NCBI RefSeq assembly: GCF_002741015.1
Contig: NZ_CP016616.1
Span: 231,501 to 295,500 of the forward strand
Direction: 5' to 3'
Length of the DNA stretch: 64,000 bases
Origin: Microvirga ossetica
GTDB taxonomy: Bacteria; Pseudomonadota; Alphaproteobacteria; Rhizobiales; Beijerinckiaceae
Shown here: in pieces, positions 28,714 to 37,318 of the stretch
Position numbering within the stretch: the first letter of the stretch is position 1
Layout of the letters: every line of letters starts with the position of its first letter
Notes under the pieces: generated by a model
What the model was told of the DNA's origin: nothing
Database searches by the model: none
Seen by the model: only the letters and a program-made list of their open reading frames with translations
Made by a program: the position numbers and the translations under genes

Positions 28714-28730
28714 TAGAGCATCGGCTGTTC
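28714..28730 (+). repeat. IS630 terminal inverted repeat, left
   Basis: TAGAGCATCGGCTGTTC, exactly complementary to 29756-29772. It begins with the TA target duplication and ends just inside the transposase stop codon. Confidence 0.9.
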
Positions 28731-29334
28731 AGACGAATCCATAACCTGCGGCAGTGAAGTAGTTGCGGCATTCCTCAGCTTCGACCCCATCACAGATGTC
28801 CCCGATGGCCCGCCAGAGCGCGTCAAAGGTGCGGGCTTCGGCTTTGCGCAGATGTGCTTTGATCTTGGCGAAGAGTTGCTCAATTGGGTTCAAATCGGGC
28901 GAATAAGCAGGCAGGAACAGGAACCAGGCGCCGCGTTGCTTCAGACACTGCGCCGCCGTCTCGCTCTTGTGCGCCGGCAGGTTGTCGAGGATCACCACGT
29001 CGCCCTTGGACAAGGTCGGAGCAAGCTGGGTCTCCACATAAGTCTCAAAGATCTGACGGGTCATCGGCCCATCGATCACCCAAGGCGCCGTCAGACCACA
29101 GTAGCGCAGCCCGGCGACAAAGGTCTGGGTCAGCCAGTGGCCGAATGGTGCCCTTGCATACAGACGCTGCCCTTTGAGGCAGCGGCCGCGCAGGCGCGTC
29201 ATCTTGGTGGATGTGCCGGTCTCATCGAGAAACACGAGCCGGTGCGGCTCCTGGCGCATGCGCGGCTGGCGTTTTGTGTGCCAATGCTCGCGGGCCTGGC
29301 GCACGTCGGAGCGTTCTTGTTCGCTGGCCCGCAA
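28729..29334 (-). CDS. IS630 transposase, C-terminal part (DDE domain)
   Basis: The catalytic half of the transposase. The DDE residues appear in [18 protein letters not shown] and [15 protein letters not shown], so the active site is complete. The frame is open back to the A8 run at 29337-29344 and lies +1 relative to the upstream frame, so it is probably expressed as a fusion by ribosomal or transcriptional slippage at that run. The nominal start at 29334 is a TTG inside the slip region and is unlikely to be used alone. Confidence 0.9.
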   Translation of the reverse strand: MRASEQERSDVRQAREHWHTKRQPRMRQEPHRLVFLDETGTSTKMTRLRGRCLKGQRLYARAPFGHWLTQTFVAGLRYCGLTAPWVIDGPMTRQIFETYVETQLAPTLSKGDVVILDNLPAHKSETAAQCLKQRGAWFLFLPAYSPDLNPIEQLFAKIKAHLRKAEARTFDALWRAIGDICDGVEAEECRNYFTAAGYGFV

Positions 29335-29680
29335 AGTTTTTTTTGACGCTATAGCCGTGGCGGATGTACCAGCGCGCGATGGACGCCGGCGTGATCTTGG
29401 TGCCCAAGGCCAGCAGTTCGGCCGCGAGCTGGGGCATGGTGATGTCGTTCCTCTCGGCGACGCGACGGATCAGAAACTCGCGATGCGGGTCGAGCTTGGA
29501 GTAGCGCCAGCCGCCCTCTGGTTTGGGCGCCAGGCTGCCGGTGGCCCGATACGCCGCCATGAGCCGCACCACAAACGCGACCGACACCTCAAAATGGCGC
29601 GCGGCCTCATGGCAGGAATGCCCCGCCTCAACAAAGCGCACCACCCGTTGCCGCAGATCCAGCGAGTAGGACTTGGTCAT
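29222..29680 (-). CDS. IS630 transposase, N-terminal part (helix-turn-helix)
   Basis: Starts [20 protein letters not shown], the common beginning of IS630 transposases, with two helix-turn-helix segments ([21 protein letters not shown] and [14 protein letters not shown]) that bind the terminal repeats. The genuine part ends near residue 114 at VKK(N), where an A8 run allows a shift into the DDE frame. The last 40 residues listed here, after that run, are Arg/Ala-rich and probably not normally made. Confidence 0.85.
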   Translation of the reverse strand: MTKSYSLDLRQRVVRFVEAGHSCHEAARHFEVSVAFVVRLMAAYRATGSLAPKPEGGWRYSKLDPHREFLIRRVAERNDITMPQLAAELLALGTKITPASIARWYIRHGYSVKKNFAGQRTRTLRRAPGPRALAHKTPAAHAPGAAPARVSR

Positions 29681-29755
29681 CGCTCATCTCCTCTAAAGAG
29701 GGCCGAGATAAGGGAATCACAAAGCCGTCACGCCGCATAGCCTCCGATTCAATCA

Positions 29756-29772
29756 GAACAGCCGATGCTCTA
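29756..29772 (-). repeat. IS630 terminal inverted repeat, right
   Basis: Perfect complement of the left repeat; ends with TA. It lies 75 bp upstream of the transposase start, leaving room for the element's promoter between 29681 and 29755. Confidence 0.9.
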
Positions 29773-29839
29773 GCTTTTCTTCACAAGCCCGGTCATTGAG
29801 AGACCATGACCCAAGGCTGCCCCTACGGGTCACAACTTT

Positions 29840-29870
29840 GCGCCTTCCCTCGGGAGGCGCTTTCTTTTTT
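29840..29870 (+). terminator. Rho-independent terminator without an obvious upstream gene
   Basis: GCGCC-T-TCCC-TC-GGGA-GGCGC forms a stable stem with one bulge and is followed by TTTCTTTTTT. On the plus strand nothing recognisable precedes it except 70 bp of sequence and then the IS630 element, so it may end a small RNA or a transcription unit split by the insertion. Confidence 0.75.
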
Positions 29871-30009
29871 GTGTATCGGTGTCCCGGTGCGGGCTCGCGC
29901 CGCTCTGAAGGGCGAGACGATCTGTCCGCCGCCTCGCGCCACTCGACAAAACCCTCGCGCCAGCTTCGCCGTCTATTGAAAGCATTCCTTCGCCTTAGGG
30001 ATTGCACGC

Positions 30010-30270
30010 ATGAGCCCCTGGACGCCCGAGCGCAGATCAAGACCGCGCCATTCCACCTATCTGGAGGGGCGGATCGACGACAAGGACGCCCGGGCACCGC
30101 TCGCCTGCACGGTCTGGGACCTATCGGAGACGGGCGTACGCCTCATCATCCCTGCCCCGGCCGAGGTTCCGCTCGAATTCGAACTCCAGATTCCGGCTGA
30201 GGACGCGCGGGCCAGAGTCCGGCTGGTCTGGAATACCGGAACGCATTACGGCGCAAGGTTTGTGGATTAG
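30010..30270 (+). CDS. PilZ domain protein
   Basis: An 86-residue single PilZ domain, which binds cyclic di-GMP. The first binding motif is RRSRPRHS near the N-terminus (the family has RxxxR), and the second is DLSETGVRL (D/NxSxxG). The end VRLVWNTGTHYGARFVD matches the family's closing strand. It lies about 100 bp upstream of a diguanylate cyclase gene on the same strand, suggesting a local signalling pair. Confidence 0.9.
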   Translation: MSPWTPERRSRPRHSTYLEGRIDDKDARAPLACTVWDLSETGVRLIIPAPAEVPLEFELQIPAEDARARVRLVWNTGTHYGARFVD

Positions 30271-30373
30271 TTCCAACTCGACAATCTTCCCAAAATGCGG
30301 CGAACCGGCTAATGGGCATCTTCCGTTAGGGAAATTTACCGCGGTGGAGATCTTGGGCCGAACGAGAGGACAG

Positions 30374-31258
30374 ATGAAGATCTACCGACTGTTCAACAAG
30401 CTCAGTCGCCCGCGCAGCTATGCCGGTCGAATCCTGCTGATCTGCTTCTTCGGCACACATGTTCCTCTCATCACGTTCGTGCTCTGGATCCTGCTCGCCA
30501 ATCCTTCGCTTGGGGGCGAGCATTGGGACGACCTCCTTGTGCTCCTGCTTGCGACCCTCGCCGGTACGGGACTGACCTTCCTCCTGGTGAACGGGATGCT
30601 GGCTCCTGTCCGTGTCGTGGCCCGAGCGCTTGGAGATTATCGGCAGAACAAGCAGGTGCCCGCCCTGCCCCGAGGCCTGTCGGATGAGGCGGGATACATG
30701 CTCGAGCAGGTCCAGGACGCCATCGAGGAGCTGGATCTGACTCTCACCAACCTCGCCCGGGCGGCGGAGACCGATCCCCTGACCGAGGTCGGCAACCGCC
30801 GCTGGCTTGTCAGTCGTGCGGAGGAGCAGATCGCCCGCGCACAGCGCAACCAATCCCCGATTTGCGCGATCCTCTTCGATCTCGACCGCTTCAAGGCGAT
30901 CAACGATCAGCATGGCCATGCGAAGGGCGATGCGGTCCTTGTCGGTGTGGCGCGGTTCGTGAAGAGCGGGCTGCAATCCTCTCACCTGTTCGCACGAACG
31001 GGCGGCGAAGAATTCTGCATCGTGCTGCCTAACACTCCGCTGAACGGGGCCGTCGAGGTTGCACGCCGGATCCAGGAAGGTCTTGCGACACGCTCCATTG
31101 CGCGCCTCACGCCCGGACTGGTGACTGCGAGCTTCGGCGTGGTCGAACGCGATCCCGATGAGAGGGATCTTTCGGCGCTGCTGCGGCGTGCGGATGATCT
31201 GCTGTATCAGGCGAAGAACGACGGCCGCAACCAAGTGGCAACCTCGGCGCTCGCGTAA
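30374..31258 (+). CDS. Membrane-bound diguanylate cyclase (GGDEF)
   Basis: 294 residues. Two membrane segments (ILLICFFGTHVPLITFVLWILL and LLVLLLATLAGTGLTFLLV), a HAMP-like linker (VRVVARALGDYRQNKQVPAL) and a C-terminal GGDEF domain. The active site is GGEEF (in ARTGGEEFCIV), with the substrate stretch FDLDRFKAINDQHGHAKGD upstream; both are intact, so it should make cyclic di-GMP. No RxxD inhibitory site is visible five residues before GGEEF. The ATG at 30374 follows GAGAGGA. Confidence 0.93.
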   Translation: MKIYRLFNKLSRPRSYAGRILLICFFGTHVPLITFVLWILLANPSLGGEHWDDLLVLLLATLAGTGLTFLLVNGMLAPVRVVARALGDYRQNKQVPALPRGLSDEAGYMLEQVQDAIEELDLTLTNLARAAETDPLTEVGNRRWLVSRAEEQIARAQRNQSPICAILFDLDRFKAINDQHGHAKGDAVLVGVARFVKSGLQSSHLFARTGGEEFCIVLPNTPLNGAVEVARRIQEGLATRSIARLTPGLVTASFGVVERDPDERDLSALLRRADDLLYQAKNDGRNQVATSALA

Positions 31259-31269
31259 GGCGCTGCTGC

Positions 31270-31725
31270 TCAGCGCTTGAAGACAGGGTGCTCCACCCGG
31301 TCTCCGGGCCTGATCCCGAGCTTGGCCGCCGTGCCGGCATTCAGCTCCAAGACCGCCAGAACCGGCTCGCCGGAGGGAATCGTACGGGTCGACAGCGGCT
31401 CGGTATTTGCCGCGATGCGGGCGATCGTGCCGTCGGCGCGGATGAACAGCATGTCGAGGGGCAGGTACGTGTTCTGCATCCACATGGCGACGGGTTCGAT
31501 CCGGCCGAAATCGAACAGCATGCCCTGATCGGCCGGCATGGAGCGCCTGAACATCAGGCCCTGCGCCCGGTCGGCATCGTTGCGCGCAACCTCGACGCGG
31601 AAGCTCTGTCGCTGCCCGCCCTGCATGGCGATGGACAGGGTCTCAAAAGCCTGGGCGTAGACTGCACCGGCAAGCAGGACGAGAAGGCCTAGGGCCGGAA
31701 ACGCAGGCCGAAAACGCGACAGCAC
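31270..31725 (-). CDS. DUF192 family exported protein
   Basis: About 151 residues with an N-terminal signal-like segment (FPALGLLVLLAGAVYA) and the DUF192 domain: RAQGLMFRRSMPADQGMLFDF, MWMQNTYLPLDMLFI and AVLELNAGTAAKLGIRPGD, all family hallmarks. The function is unknown. No ATG is available near the N-terminus; the GTG at 31725, 12 bases after the end of the cold-shock gene, is the best start, so the two are probably cotranscribed. Confidence 0.88.
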   Translation of the reverse strand: MLSRFRPAFPALGLLVLLAGAVYAQAFETLSIAMQGGQRQSFRVEVARNDADRAQGLMFRRSMPADQGMLFDFGRIEPVAMWMQNTYLPLDMLFIRADGTIARIAANTEPLSTRTIPSGEPVLAVLELNAGTAAKLGIRPGDRVEHPVFKR

Positions 31726-31736
31726 GGATACGCTCG

Positions 31737-32357
31737 CTAGTGGGAGTGCGGCAGGGCCATATCGGCCAGGCGGACCTCGGCGGCCATGAGGCCCTTGGAA
31801 CCATCGCCGAAGCGGACGAAGACCCGCTCGCCCGGCTTGAGCTCGGCAATGCCGTAGCGCCGAAGGGTCTCCATATGCACGAAGATATCCGGCTTGCCTT
31901 CGCCCTGCGTGAGGAAGCCGAAGCCGCGCAGGCGGTTGAACCACTTCACCACGGCCGGCTCCAGACCGCTCGTCGGCACCACTTGAACATGGGTGCGGGG
32001 AAGCGGCAGTTCCGAGGGATGCAGGGCAGTTGATTCATCGAGCGAGACGATCCGAAAAGCCTGGAGCCCGCGCGGGCGCTGTACCGCCTCGACTACGATC
32101 CGAGCGCCTTCGTTGGCCGCCTGATAGCCGTCGCGGCGCAGGCAGGTCACATGGAGCAGAACGTCAGGCTTGCCATCGTCGGGCACGATGAAGCCGAACC
32201 CCTTGGCCACATCGAACCACTTGATCCGGCCGCTGACCTGAATGAGCTCAAGAGCCCCCTCTTCATTGGCCGGCTGAGGAACCTCGCGGCGACCATGATC
32301 TAAAGAGGAATTCTCCTCGCGGAGACTAAAAGAATTGGAGCCGTAATCGCCAGTCAT
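31737..32357 (-). CDS. Double cold-shock domain protein
   Basis: 206 residues with two cold-shock domains, at about residues 40-105 and 130-195. Each has the RNP1-like motif (KGFGFIV and RGFGFLT) and an RNP2-like stretch (DVLLHV and DIFVHM). Two-domain proteins of this type are common in Rhizobiales; they bind single-stranded nucleic acid. The N-terminal 35 residues are polar and disordered. ATG at 32357 is preferred; an in-frame start at 32369 exists. The region upstream to 32484 is AT-rich and may be a cold-responsive leader, which I cannot test. Confidence 0.92.
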   Translation of the reverse strand: MTGDYGSNSFSLREENSSLDHGRREVPQPANEEGALELIQVSGRIKWFDVAKGFGFIVPDDGKPDVLLHVTCLRRDGYQAANEGARIVVEAVQRPRGLQAFRIVSLDESTALHPSELPLPRTHVQVVPTSGLEPAVVKWFNRLRGFGFLTQGEGKPDIFVHMETLRRYGIAELKPGERVFVRFGDGSKGLMAAEVRLADMALPHSH

Positions 32358-32484
32358 GAAATTACCCAAACTCGAATCATGAACCCGATTCTTAATAAGA
32401 GGATAACATCGTCCTGAATCAGGGGAAGCCGGAAACGCGACTCAACAGGCGATGAAATTTTCAGCAAACTGCATGTTCTTGAAT

Positions 32485-33240
32485 TTACGTGATAAATTTT
32501 GAGAAGATCGGGCCGATTTCCGCATGAATCACCAGATCCGCCGCATGATCGAGGGGGGTCTGCTCCCGATTGACGATGATCAGCCGCGCTCCGTTTTCCT
32601 TGGCGAAGGCTGGAAAGGCCGCAGCCGGATAAACGATCAGCGACGAGCCCGCGACAAGGAAAACGTCGCAGGACGCCGCAAGCTTCTGCGCCCGGCGCAT
32701 GGCCTCCTCAGGCATGGCCTGACCGAATGAGATGGTTGCCGACTTCAGGATCCCGCCACAGGCGATGCAGTCTGGCGGCCCCCCATCCGCATCGAAACAT
32801 TGTCTCACCCAGTCGAGTTCATGGCGTCGGCTGCAGGCAAGGCATCTGGCATAGGTACCGTTGCCGTGCAGCTCGATGACCTGATCTTCCATGAGGCCGG
32901 ATTCCTGATGGAGGCCGTCGATATTCTGCGTGATCACCGCCGGCATCCGGCCAGTTGCTGCGAGAGCGGCGAGACCGAGATGGCCCTGGCTCGGGCGCGC
33001 CCCACGATAAAGATCGTCCATCGCGAATTTGCGCCGCCACGCCTCCCGCCGGGCTTCTGCGCTTTGCACGAAGAGTTCGAAGGAGATCGGCTTGTGGCGC
33101 ATCCATGGGCTACCGGGCGACCGGAAGTCGGGGATGCCGCTCTCGGTCGAGATCCCCGCTCCCGTGAAGCCGGCAATGATACCCGCCTCTTGAATCATGT
33201 CCTGAAATGTGGCGATTGACGCAGAAAGGCTCTCGGTCAT
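32485..33240 (-). CDS. cobB: Sir2 family NAD-dependent protein deacylase
   Basis: 251 residues. NAD-binding GAGISTESGIPDFRS, catalytic TQNIDGLHQ and the histidine of ELHGN are all present, and four zinc cysteines occur as CLACSR and CIACGG. It removes acyl groups from lysines using NAD. ATG 33240 is chosen; a GTG nine bases upstream is possible. It diverges from the DUF1624 gene with a 33-bp spacer. Confidence 0.94.
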   Translation of the reverse strand: MTESLSASIATFQDMIQEAGIIAGFTGAGISTESGIPDFRSPGSPWMRHKPISFELFVQSAEARREAWRRKFAMDDLYRGARPSQGHLGLAALAATGRMPAVITQNIDGLHQESGLMEDQVIELHGNGTYARCLACSRRHELDWVRQCFDADGGPPDCIACGGILKSATISFGQAMPEEAMRRAQKLAASCDVFLVAGSSLIVYPAAAFPAFAKENGARLIIVNREQTPLDHAADLVIHAEIGPIFSKFIT

Positions 33241-33273
33241 TTCACCCACTTAACGCCTCGCGACCCGGAGGGA

Positions 33274-34263
33274 ATGCCCCCGTCCATGACACAAGCAGAT
33301 TTGACTGCCCTCTCCTCCTCGGAAGCCAAAGCCGCTGCATCCCAGCGCTGGGATGCCATCGACGTCGCCCGCGGACTCGCGATCGTCGCGATGATCGTCT
33401 ACCATTTCAGCTGGGACCTGAGCTTCCTGCAACTGATCGCAACGAACATCCTGCAGGTCCCGGCATGGCGCTGGTTCGCGCGCGGGATCGCCGGTTCCTT
33501 TCTTGTCCTTGCGGGCTTCGGTCTGACGCTCGCGCACGCCCAGGGCTTCCACCGAGTGCCGTTTCTCAGGCGGCTGATGAAAGTCGGCGGCGCCGCTTTG
33601 GCCGTGACCGTCGTGACGTACTTTGCCTTTCCCGAAAGCTATATCTTCTTCGGCATCCTTCATTGCATCGCCGTGTCGAGCGTTCTGGCGCTGCCGTTCC
33701 TGAGGCTGCACCCGGCACTGACCCTCGCAGCCGCCGTCTTCTGCCTCGTGGCGCCACGGATTTTCACGAACCCCGCTCTCGACGCACCCTGGCTTGACTG
33801 GCTCGGGCTAGGCGCGTCCGATCCGGTCACCAACGATTACGTGCCGATCTTTCCCTGGTTCGGCCTCGCACTGATCGGAGTGGCCGCCGGCCGGCTGATG
33901 CTGCCACGGCGAGAGACGATGGGCCTCGCCCGCTGGCGCGCGGAGGATGTGCTCTCCCAGGGATTGGTCTGGGCCGGGCGCAAGAGCCTGCCGATCTATC
34001 TGATTCATCAGATCGTTCTGATCGGCATTCTCTACGGCGTTGCACAGATTGTCGGACCGAGCACGTCGGCCGCCTGCCAAAGGATCTGTCTGGCGCAGAA
34101 CGGGAACCCGGCCCTCTGCCCTTCAGTCTGCTCGTGCATCGTTCAGCAGGTGCCCGAGCGGGATCTCTGGCAACGGCTTATCGCCGGCACGGCCGCCGCA
34201 GAGGACAATACCCGCATCTCGCGTGCCGCACAGCAATGCATGCGCCAAAATCCGCCGTCGTGA
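33274..34263 (+). CDS. DUF1624 / heparan-alpha-glucosaminide N-acetyltransferase-like membrane protein
   Basis: 329 residues with seven or eight membrane segments, starting RWDAIDVARGLAIVAMIVYHFSWDL, the usual opening of the family. Other signatures are the FPWFGLALIGVAAGRL segment and SLPIYLIHQIVLIGILYG. Human HGSNAT-type relatives transfer acetyl groups across membranes; the bacterial role is unknown. The C-terminal 70 residues contain six cysteines (ACQRICLAQNG ... CPSVCSCIV) predicted outside the membrane, an unusual extension. A GGAG motif precedes the ATG. Confidence 0.88.
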   Translation: MPPSMTQADLTALSSSEAKAAASQRWDAIDVARGLAIVAMIVYHFSWDLSFLQLIATNILQVPAWRWFARGIAGSFLVLAGFGLTLAHAQGFHRVPFLRRLMKVGGAALAVTVVTYFAFPESYIFFGILHCIAVSSVLALPFLRLHPALTLAAAVFCLVAPRIFTNPALDAPWLDWLGLGASDPVTNDYVPIFPWFGLALIGVAAGRLMLPRRETMGLARWRAEDVLSQGLVWAGRKSLPIYLIHQIVLIGILYGVAQIVGPSTSAACQRICLAQNGNPALCPSVCSCIVQQVPERDLWQRLIAGTAAAEDNTRISRAAQQCMRQNPPS

Positions 34264-34290
34264 ATCGCGATTGGTTTATAACCGAGCACT

Positions 34291-34435
34291 GTCATTCCGG
34301 GGCTGCGCAGCAGAGCCCGGAATCCATAAACACAACGAAATACAGCAGGAACAGTGCGGCAATCGTGTCGCTTTATCCTGCTTTGTCAGCGTTTATGGAT
34401 TCCGGGCTCTCGTTTCACTCGCCCCGGAATGACAG
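34291..34435. repeat. REP-like palindromic element (CCGGAATGAC type)
   Basis: A long imperfect inverted repeat: GTCATTCCGGGGC ... AGAGCCCGGAATCCATAAACAC on the left pairs with GTTTATGGATTCCGGGCTCT ... GCCCCGGAATGAC on the right. It fills the space between two convergent genes and may act as a terminator. Similar units recur near 49.85, 50.45 and 59.3 kb. Confidence 0.8.
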
Positions 34436-34447
34436 CGGATACGCGTC

Positions 34448-35485
34448 TTAAGCCACATTGAGCCGCAGCGCTCTCGAGCGCTGCTCGCTGCGCGCCTCGG
34501 CTAACAGGCAAAGCAGCTCGAAGGCGATGGACGCGCCGACGAGCGCCCTGCCTCCGGATTGGTCGAGCGGCGGCGAGACTTCCACCATGTCCGCACCGAT
34601 GAGGTTGAGGTGACGGAAGCCGCGGACGAGCTGCAGCGCCTCGCGGCTGGTGAAACCGCCGATTTCCGGCGTGCCCGTACCGGGCGCAAAGGCAGGATCG
34701 ATGGAATCGATGTCGAACGTGAAATAGGTCGGCTCCATGCCGACGATGCGGCGGGCCTCGGCGACAGCATAGGGAATTCCCCTCTCCGCCACCTCCTCCA
34801 TGTCGATGATGCGGATGCCCTGATCGAGAGCCCATTGGCGCTCATCCGCGGAATACATCGTGCCGCGGATACCGATCTGAACCATGCGTTTCGGATCGAG
34901 CACGCCATCCTCGATCGCCCGGCGGAACGGCGTGCCGTGGGTGAGCTTCTGGCCGCCGAAATAGGTGTCGCCGGTATCGCTGTGCGCGTCCACGTGGATC
35001 ATGCCGACAGGCCGCTCAGCTCCCAAGGCCCGCAGGATCGGATAGGAGATGATGTGGTCGCCGCCGATGGAGAGCGGCGTCACGCCGCCCTGGTGCAGAC
35101 AAGTCATCTCCGCCTCGATGCGGCGCAGGGTATCCTGCACGTCGATGGGATTGACCGACACGTCGCCCACATCCGCGCAGGCGCAAAGATCGTAGGGCGC
35201 GACGAGGGTGCCGTAATTGACGAGCCGCATGAGCGAGGACGCCTCGCGCACCTGGCGCGGTCCGAGGCGTGCGCCGGGGCGGTTCGTGGTGGCTCCGTCG
35301 AATGGAATCCCGATGATGGCGATATCGATCTCGCCCGGGGCCTGCGTCGGCGCGAGATGGGGCAGACGCATGAAGGTCGAGATGCCGGCAAAGCGCGGCA
35401 CGACCATGCCGGACAGGGGCTGGTAGGCCTCCAGGCGCTGCTCGCGGTTTGCGAGACCCGTCTTTTTCTTGAGGCTCTGCGTCAT
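34448..35485 (-). CDS. speB: Agmatinase/ureohydrolase family enzyme
   Basis: 345 residues. The dinuclear manganese motifs are intact: GGDH, DAHSDTGD and DIDSIDPAFAPGTGTPEIGG. The family includes agmatinase, guanidinobutyrase, arginase and guanidine hydrolases. Sequence style favours agmatinase, but the gene follows an ornithine aminotransferase (20 bp gap to the stop) with an Lrp-type regulator upstream, the setting of an arginase pathway, so the substrate remains open. ATG 35485 is the natural start; the longer frame is an artefact of the overlapping aminotransferase. Confidence 0.9.
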   Translation of the reverse strand: MTQSLKKKTGLANREQRLEAYQPLSGMVVPRFAGISTFMRLPHLAPTQAPGEIDIAIIGIPFDGATTNRPGARLGPRQVREASSLMRLVNYGTLVAPYDLCACADVGDVSVNPIDVQDTLRRIEAEMTCLHQGGVTPLSIGGDHIISYPILRALGAERPVGMIHVDAHSDTGDTYFGGQKLTHGTPFRRAIEDGVLDPKRMVQIGIRGTMYSADERQWALDQGIRIIDMEEVAERGIPYAVAEARRIVGMEPTYFTFDIDSIDPAFAPGTGTPEIGGFTSREALQLVRGFRHLNLIGADMVEVSPPLDQSGGRALVGASIAFELLCLLAEARSEQRSRALRLNVA

Positions 35486-35504
35486 CGCTCGTCGTCCCCG
35501 TAGA

Positions 35505-36704
35505 TCAATGAACGGCGCGGGCGAAGACCCGCTCGATCCGCTCCATCCCCCAGTCGATCTCCTCGCGGGTGATCGTGAGAGGCGGTGCGAAGCGCAGCAC
35601 CGTTCCGTGGGTGTCTTTCGAGAGCACTCCGTTTTCGAGAAGCGAGTCGCAGACGGCGCGCGCCGAGACCACATTCGCATCGACCTCGACGCCGACCCAG
35701 AGGCCGCGGCCGCGCACGTCCTTCACGATGTTGCTGCGCATGGCGCGCAGGCGATCCTGGAGATAGGATCCCATCTCGGCGCTGCGCTCGACGAGATGCT
35801 CCTCTTCGATGATGGCGAGCGCCTCAAGCCCGATCCGGGCCGCCAGAGCGTTGCCGCCGAAGGTGGAGCCGTGCGAGCCGGGGTTGAACACGCTCATGAC
35901 GTCGTGCGTGGCCACGAAGGCCGAGACCGGATAGACGCCGCCGCCCAGGGCCTTGCCGAGGATTAGGCCGTCCGGCTTGATGCCCTCATGCTGATGGGCG
36001 AACCATCGCCCGGTCCGCCCGAGGCCCGACTGAACCTCGTCGAGGATCAGAAGAACGTTGTGCCGGTCGCAAATGGCGCGAAGATCCCTGAGATAGCCTT
36101 CCGGTGGGACGACGATTCCCGCCTCGCCCTGGATCGGCTCGATCAGGACGGCGCAGGTGTTTTCGGTGATCATGCGCTCGATAGCGGCAGCATCGCCGAA
36201 CGGCGCCGGCTTGAAGCCGCCGGCGAAGGGGCCGAAGCCCTCGCGGTAGGATTCATCCGAGGAGAAGCCGACGATGGTGGTCGTCCGGCCATGAAAATTG
36301 TTCTCGGCGACGATGATCTCGGCTCGATCCCTCGCGATCTTCTTTCGGGAATAGCCCCAGCGGCGGGCGGCCTTGATGGCGGTTTCCACGGCTTCCGCGC
36401 CGGTGTTCATGGGCAGGGCCATGTCGAGGCCGGAGACCTGAACGAGACGCTCCAGGAAGGGACCGAGAACGTCGGTATGATAGGCGCGGCTGGTGACGGC
36501 CAGCCGGGAGGCCTGTTCCACCATCGCGATCAGGATGCGCGGGTGCCCGTGGCCGAGGCTGACGGCGGAATAGGCGCTCATCATGTCGAGATAGCGCCGG
36601 CCTTCCGTGTCGGTGACCCAGACGCCCTTCGCTTCCGTCAGGACGACGGGCAAGGGATCGTAATTGGCGGCGGTGACCGATCGTTCGAGCGCAATGAAGT
36701 CCAT
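35505..36704 (-). CDS. rocD: Ornithine--oxo-acid aminotransferase
   Basis: 399 residues, class III PLP aminotransferase. It converts ornithine and 2-oxoglutarate to glutamate semialdehyde and glutamate. Signatures are MNTGAEAVETAIKAAR, the cofactor region LLILDEVQSGLGRTG and the Schiff-base lysine in LGKALGGGVYPVSAF. The length and the start region YLDMMSAYSAVSLGHGHP agree with OAT. ATG 36704 is chosen because GGAGG lies six bases upstream. Probably cotranscribed with the ureohydrolase. Confidence 0.93.
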   Translation of the reverse strand: MDFIALERSVTAANYDPLPVVLTEAKGVWVTDTEGRRYLDMMSAYSAVSLGHGHPRILIAMVEQASRLAVTSRAYHTDVLGPFLERLVQVSGLDMALPMNTGAEAVETAIKAARRWGYSRKKIARDRAEIIVAENNFHGRTTTIVGFSSDESYREGFGPFAGGFKPAPFGDAAAIERMITENTCAVLIEPIQGEAGIVVPPEGYLRDLRAICDRHNVLLILDEVQSGLGRTGRWFAHQHEGIKPDGLILGKALGGGVYPVSAFVATHDVMSVFNPGSHGSTFGGNALAARIGLEALAIIEEEHLVERSAEMGSYLQDRLRAMRSNIVKDVRGRGLWVGVEVDANVVSARAVCDSLLENGVLSKDTHGTVLRFAPPLTITREEIDWGMERIERVFARAVH

Positions 36705-36802
36705 GGGATCCTCCATAGACAAGCTTATGGCTCACGCGTCTCTGTTGAGGCTGAAAACTTCCACAGGCGCAGCCGTTTCTGTCGTCAAGGGATCCAAATG
36801 GA

Positions 36803-37318
36803 TCACTCCCGGTTGTCGGGCACCGGATAGCCCTCGAAATCCTTGAGGGTCTTCAGGACGAAGGTGGTGTGAATGCGCCCTATCCCGAAGCCCGGATCGG
36901 CCAGGAACGCCTCGGTCAATGTTTCATAGGCCGCCAATGTCGGCGCCACGATGCAGGCGATATAATCGTATTCGCCGTTCACGACCTGGAGCTCGATCAC
37001 GGACGGATTGGCCGCGAGGGCCCGCTCGAGGCGCTGGCGCGTTCCCGTCGACGGATCCCGCATGCTGATCCCGGCCAGCGCGATGATGTCATGCCCGAGG
37101 GCGGACGGATCGATCTGCGCCGTATAGCCCCGGATCACGCCCTTCTGTTCGAGCCGCCTGACACGCTCGAGACAGGGACGTGCCGACAGCCCGACCCGTT
37201 CCGACAGGGCCTGATAGGTGATGCGGCCGTTGTCGCGAAGGGCATCGAGAATCAGAAGGTCGATCCGGTCGAGAGCGGGCTTGGCGCTGCGGCTCGGCAG
37301 CTTCGAGGGCGGCTTCAT
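36803..37318 (-). CDS. Lrp/AsnC family transcriptional regulator
   Basis: 171 residues: an N-terminal winged helix (LDRIDLLILDALRDNGRITYQALSERVGLSARPCLERVRRLE) and a C-terminal RAM ligand domain (VIELQVVNGEYDYIACIVAPTLAAY). It lies 98 bp upstream of the ornithine aminotransferase gene on the same strand and probably controls it in response to an amino acid such as arginine or ornithine. Confidence 0.93.
   Translation of the reverse strand: MKPPSKLPSRSAKPALDRIDLLILDALRDNGRITYQALSERVGLSARPCLERVRRLEQKGVIRGYTAQIDPSALGHDIIALAGISMRDPSTGTRQRLERALAANPSVIELQVVNGEYDYIACIVAPTLAAYETLTEAFLADPGFGIGRIHTTFVLKTLKDFEGYPVPDNRE

Larger units (their letters stand above)
28714..29772 (-). mobile_element. IS630-family insertion sequence
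   Basis: The element is bounded by perfect 17-bp inverted repeats (TAGAGCATCGGCTGTTC at 28714-28730 and its complement at 29756-29772), each including the TA target dinucleotide that IS630 elements duplicate. The transposase is encoded on the minus strand in two overlapping frames joined at an A8 run. About 1.06 kb long. Both DDE segments and both ends look complete, so the copy may still be mobile. Confidence 0.92.
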
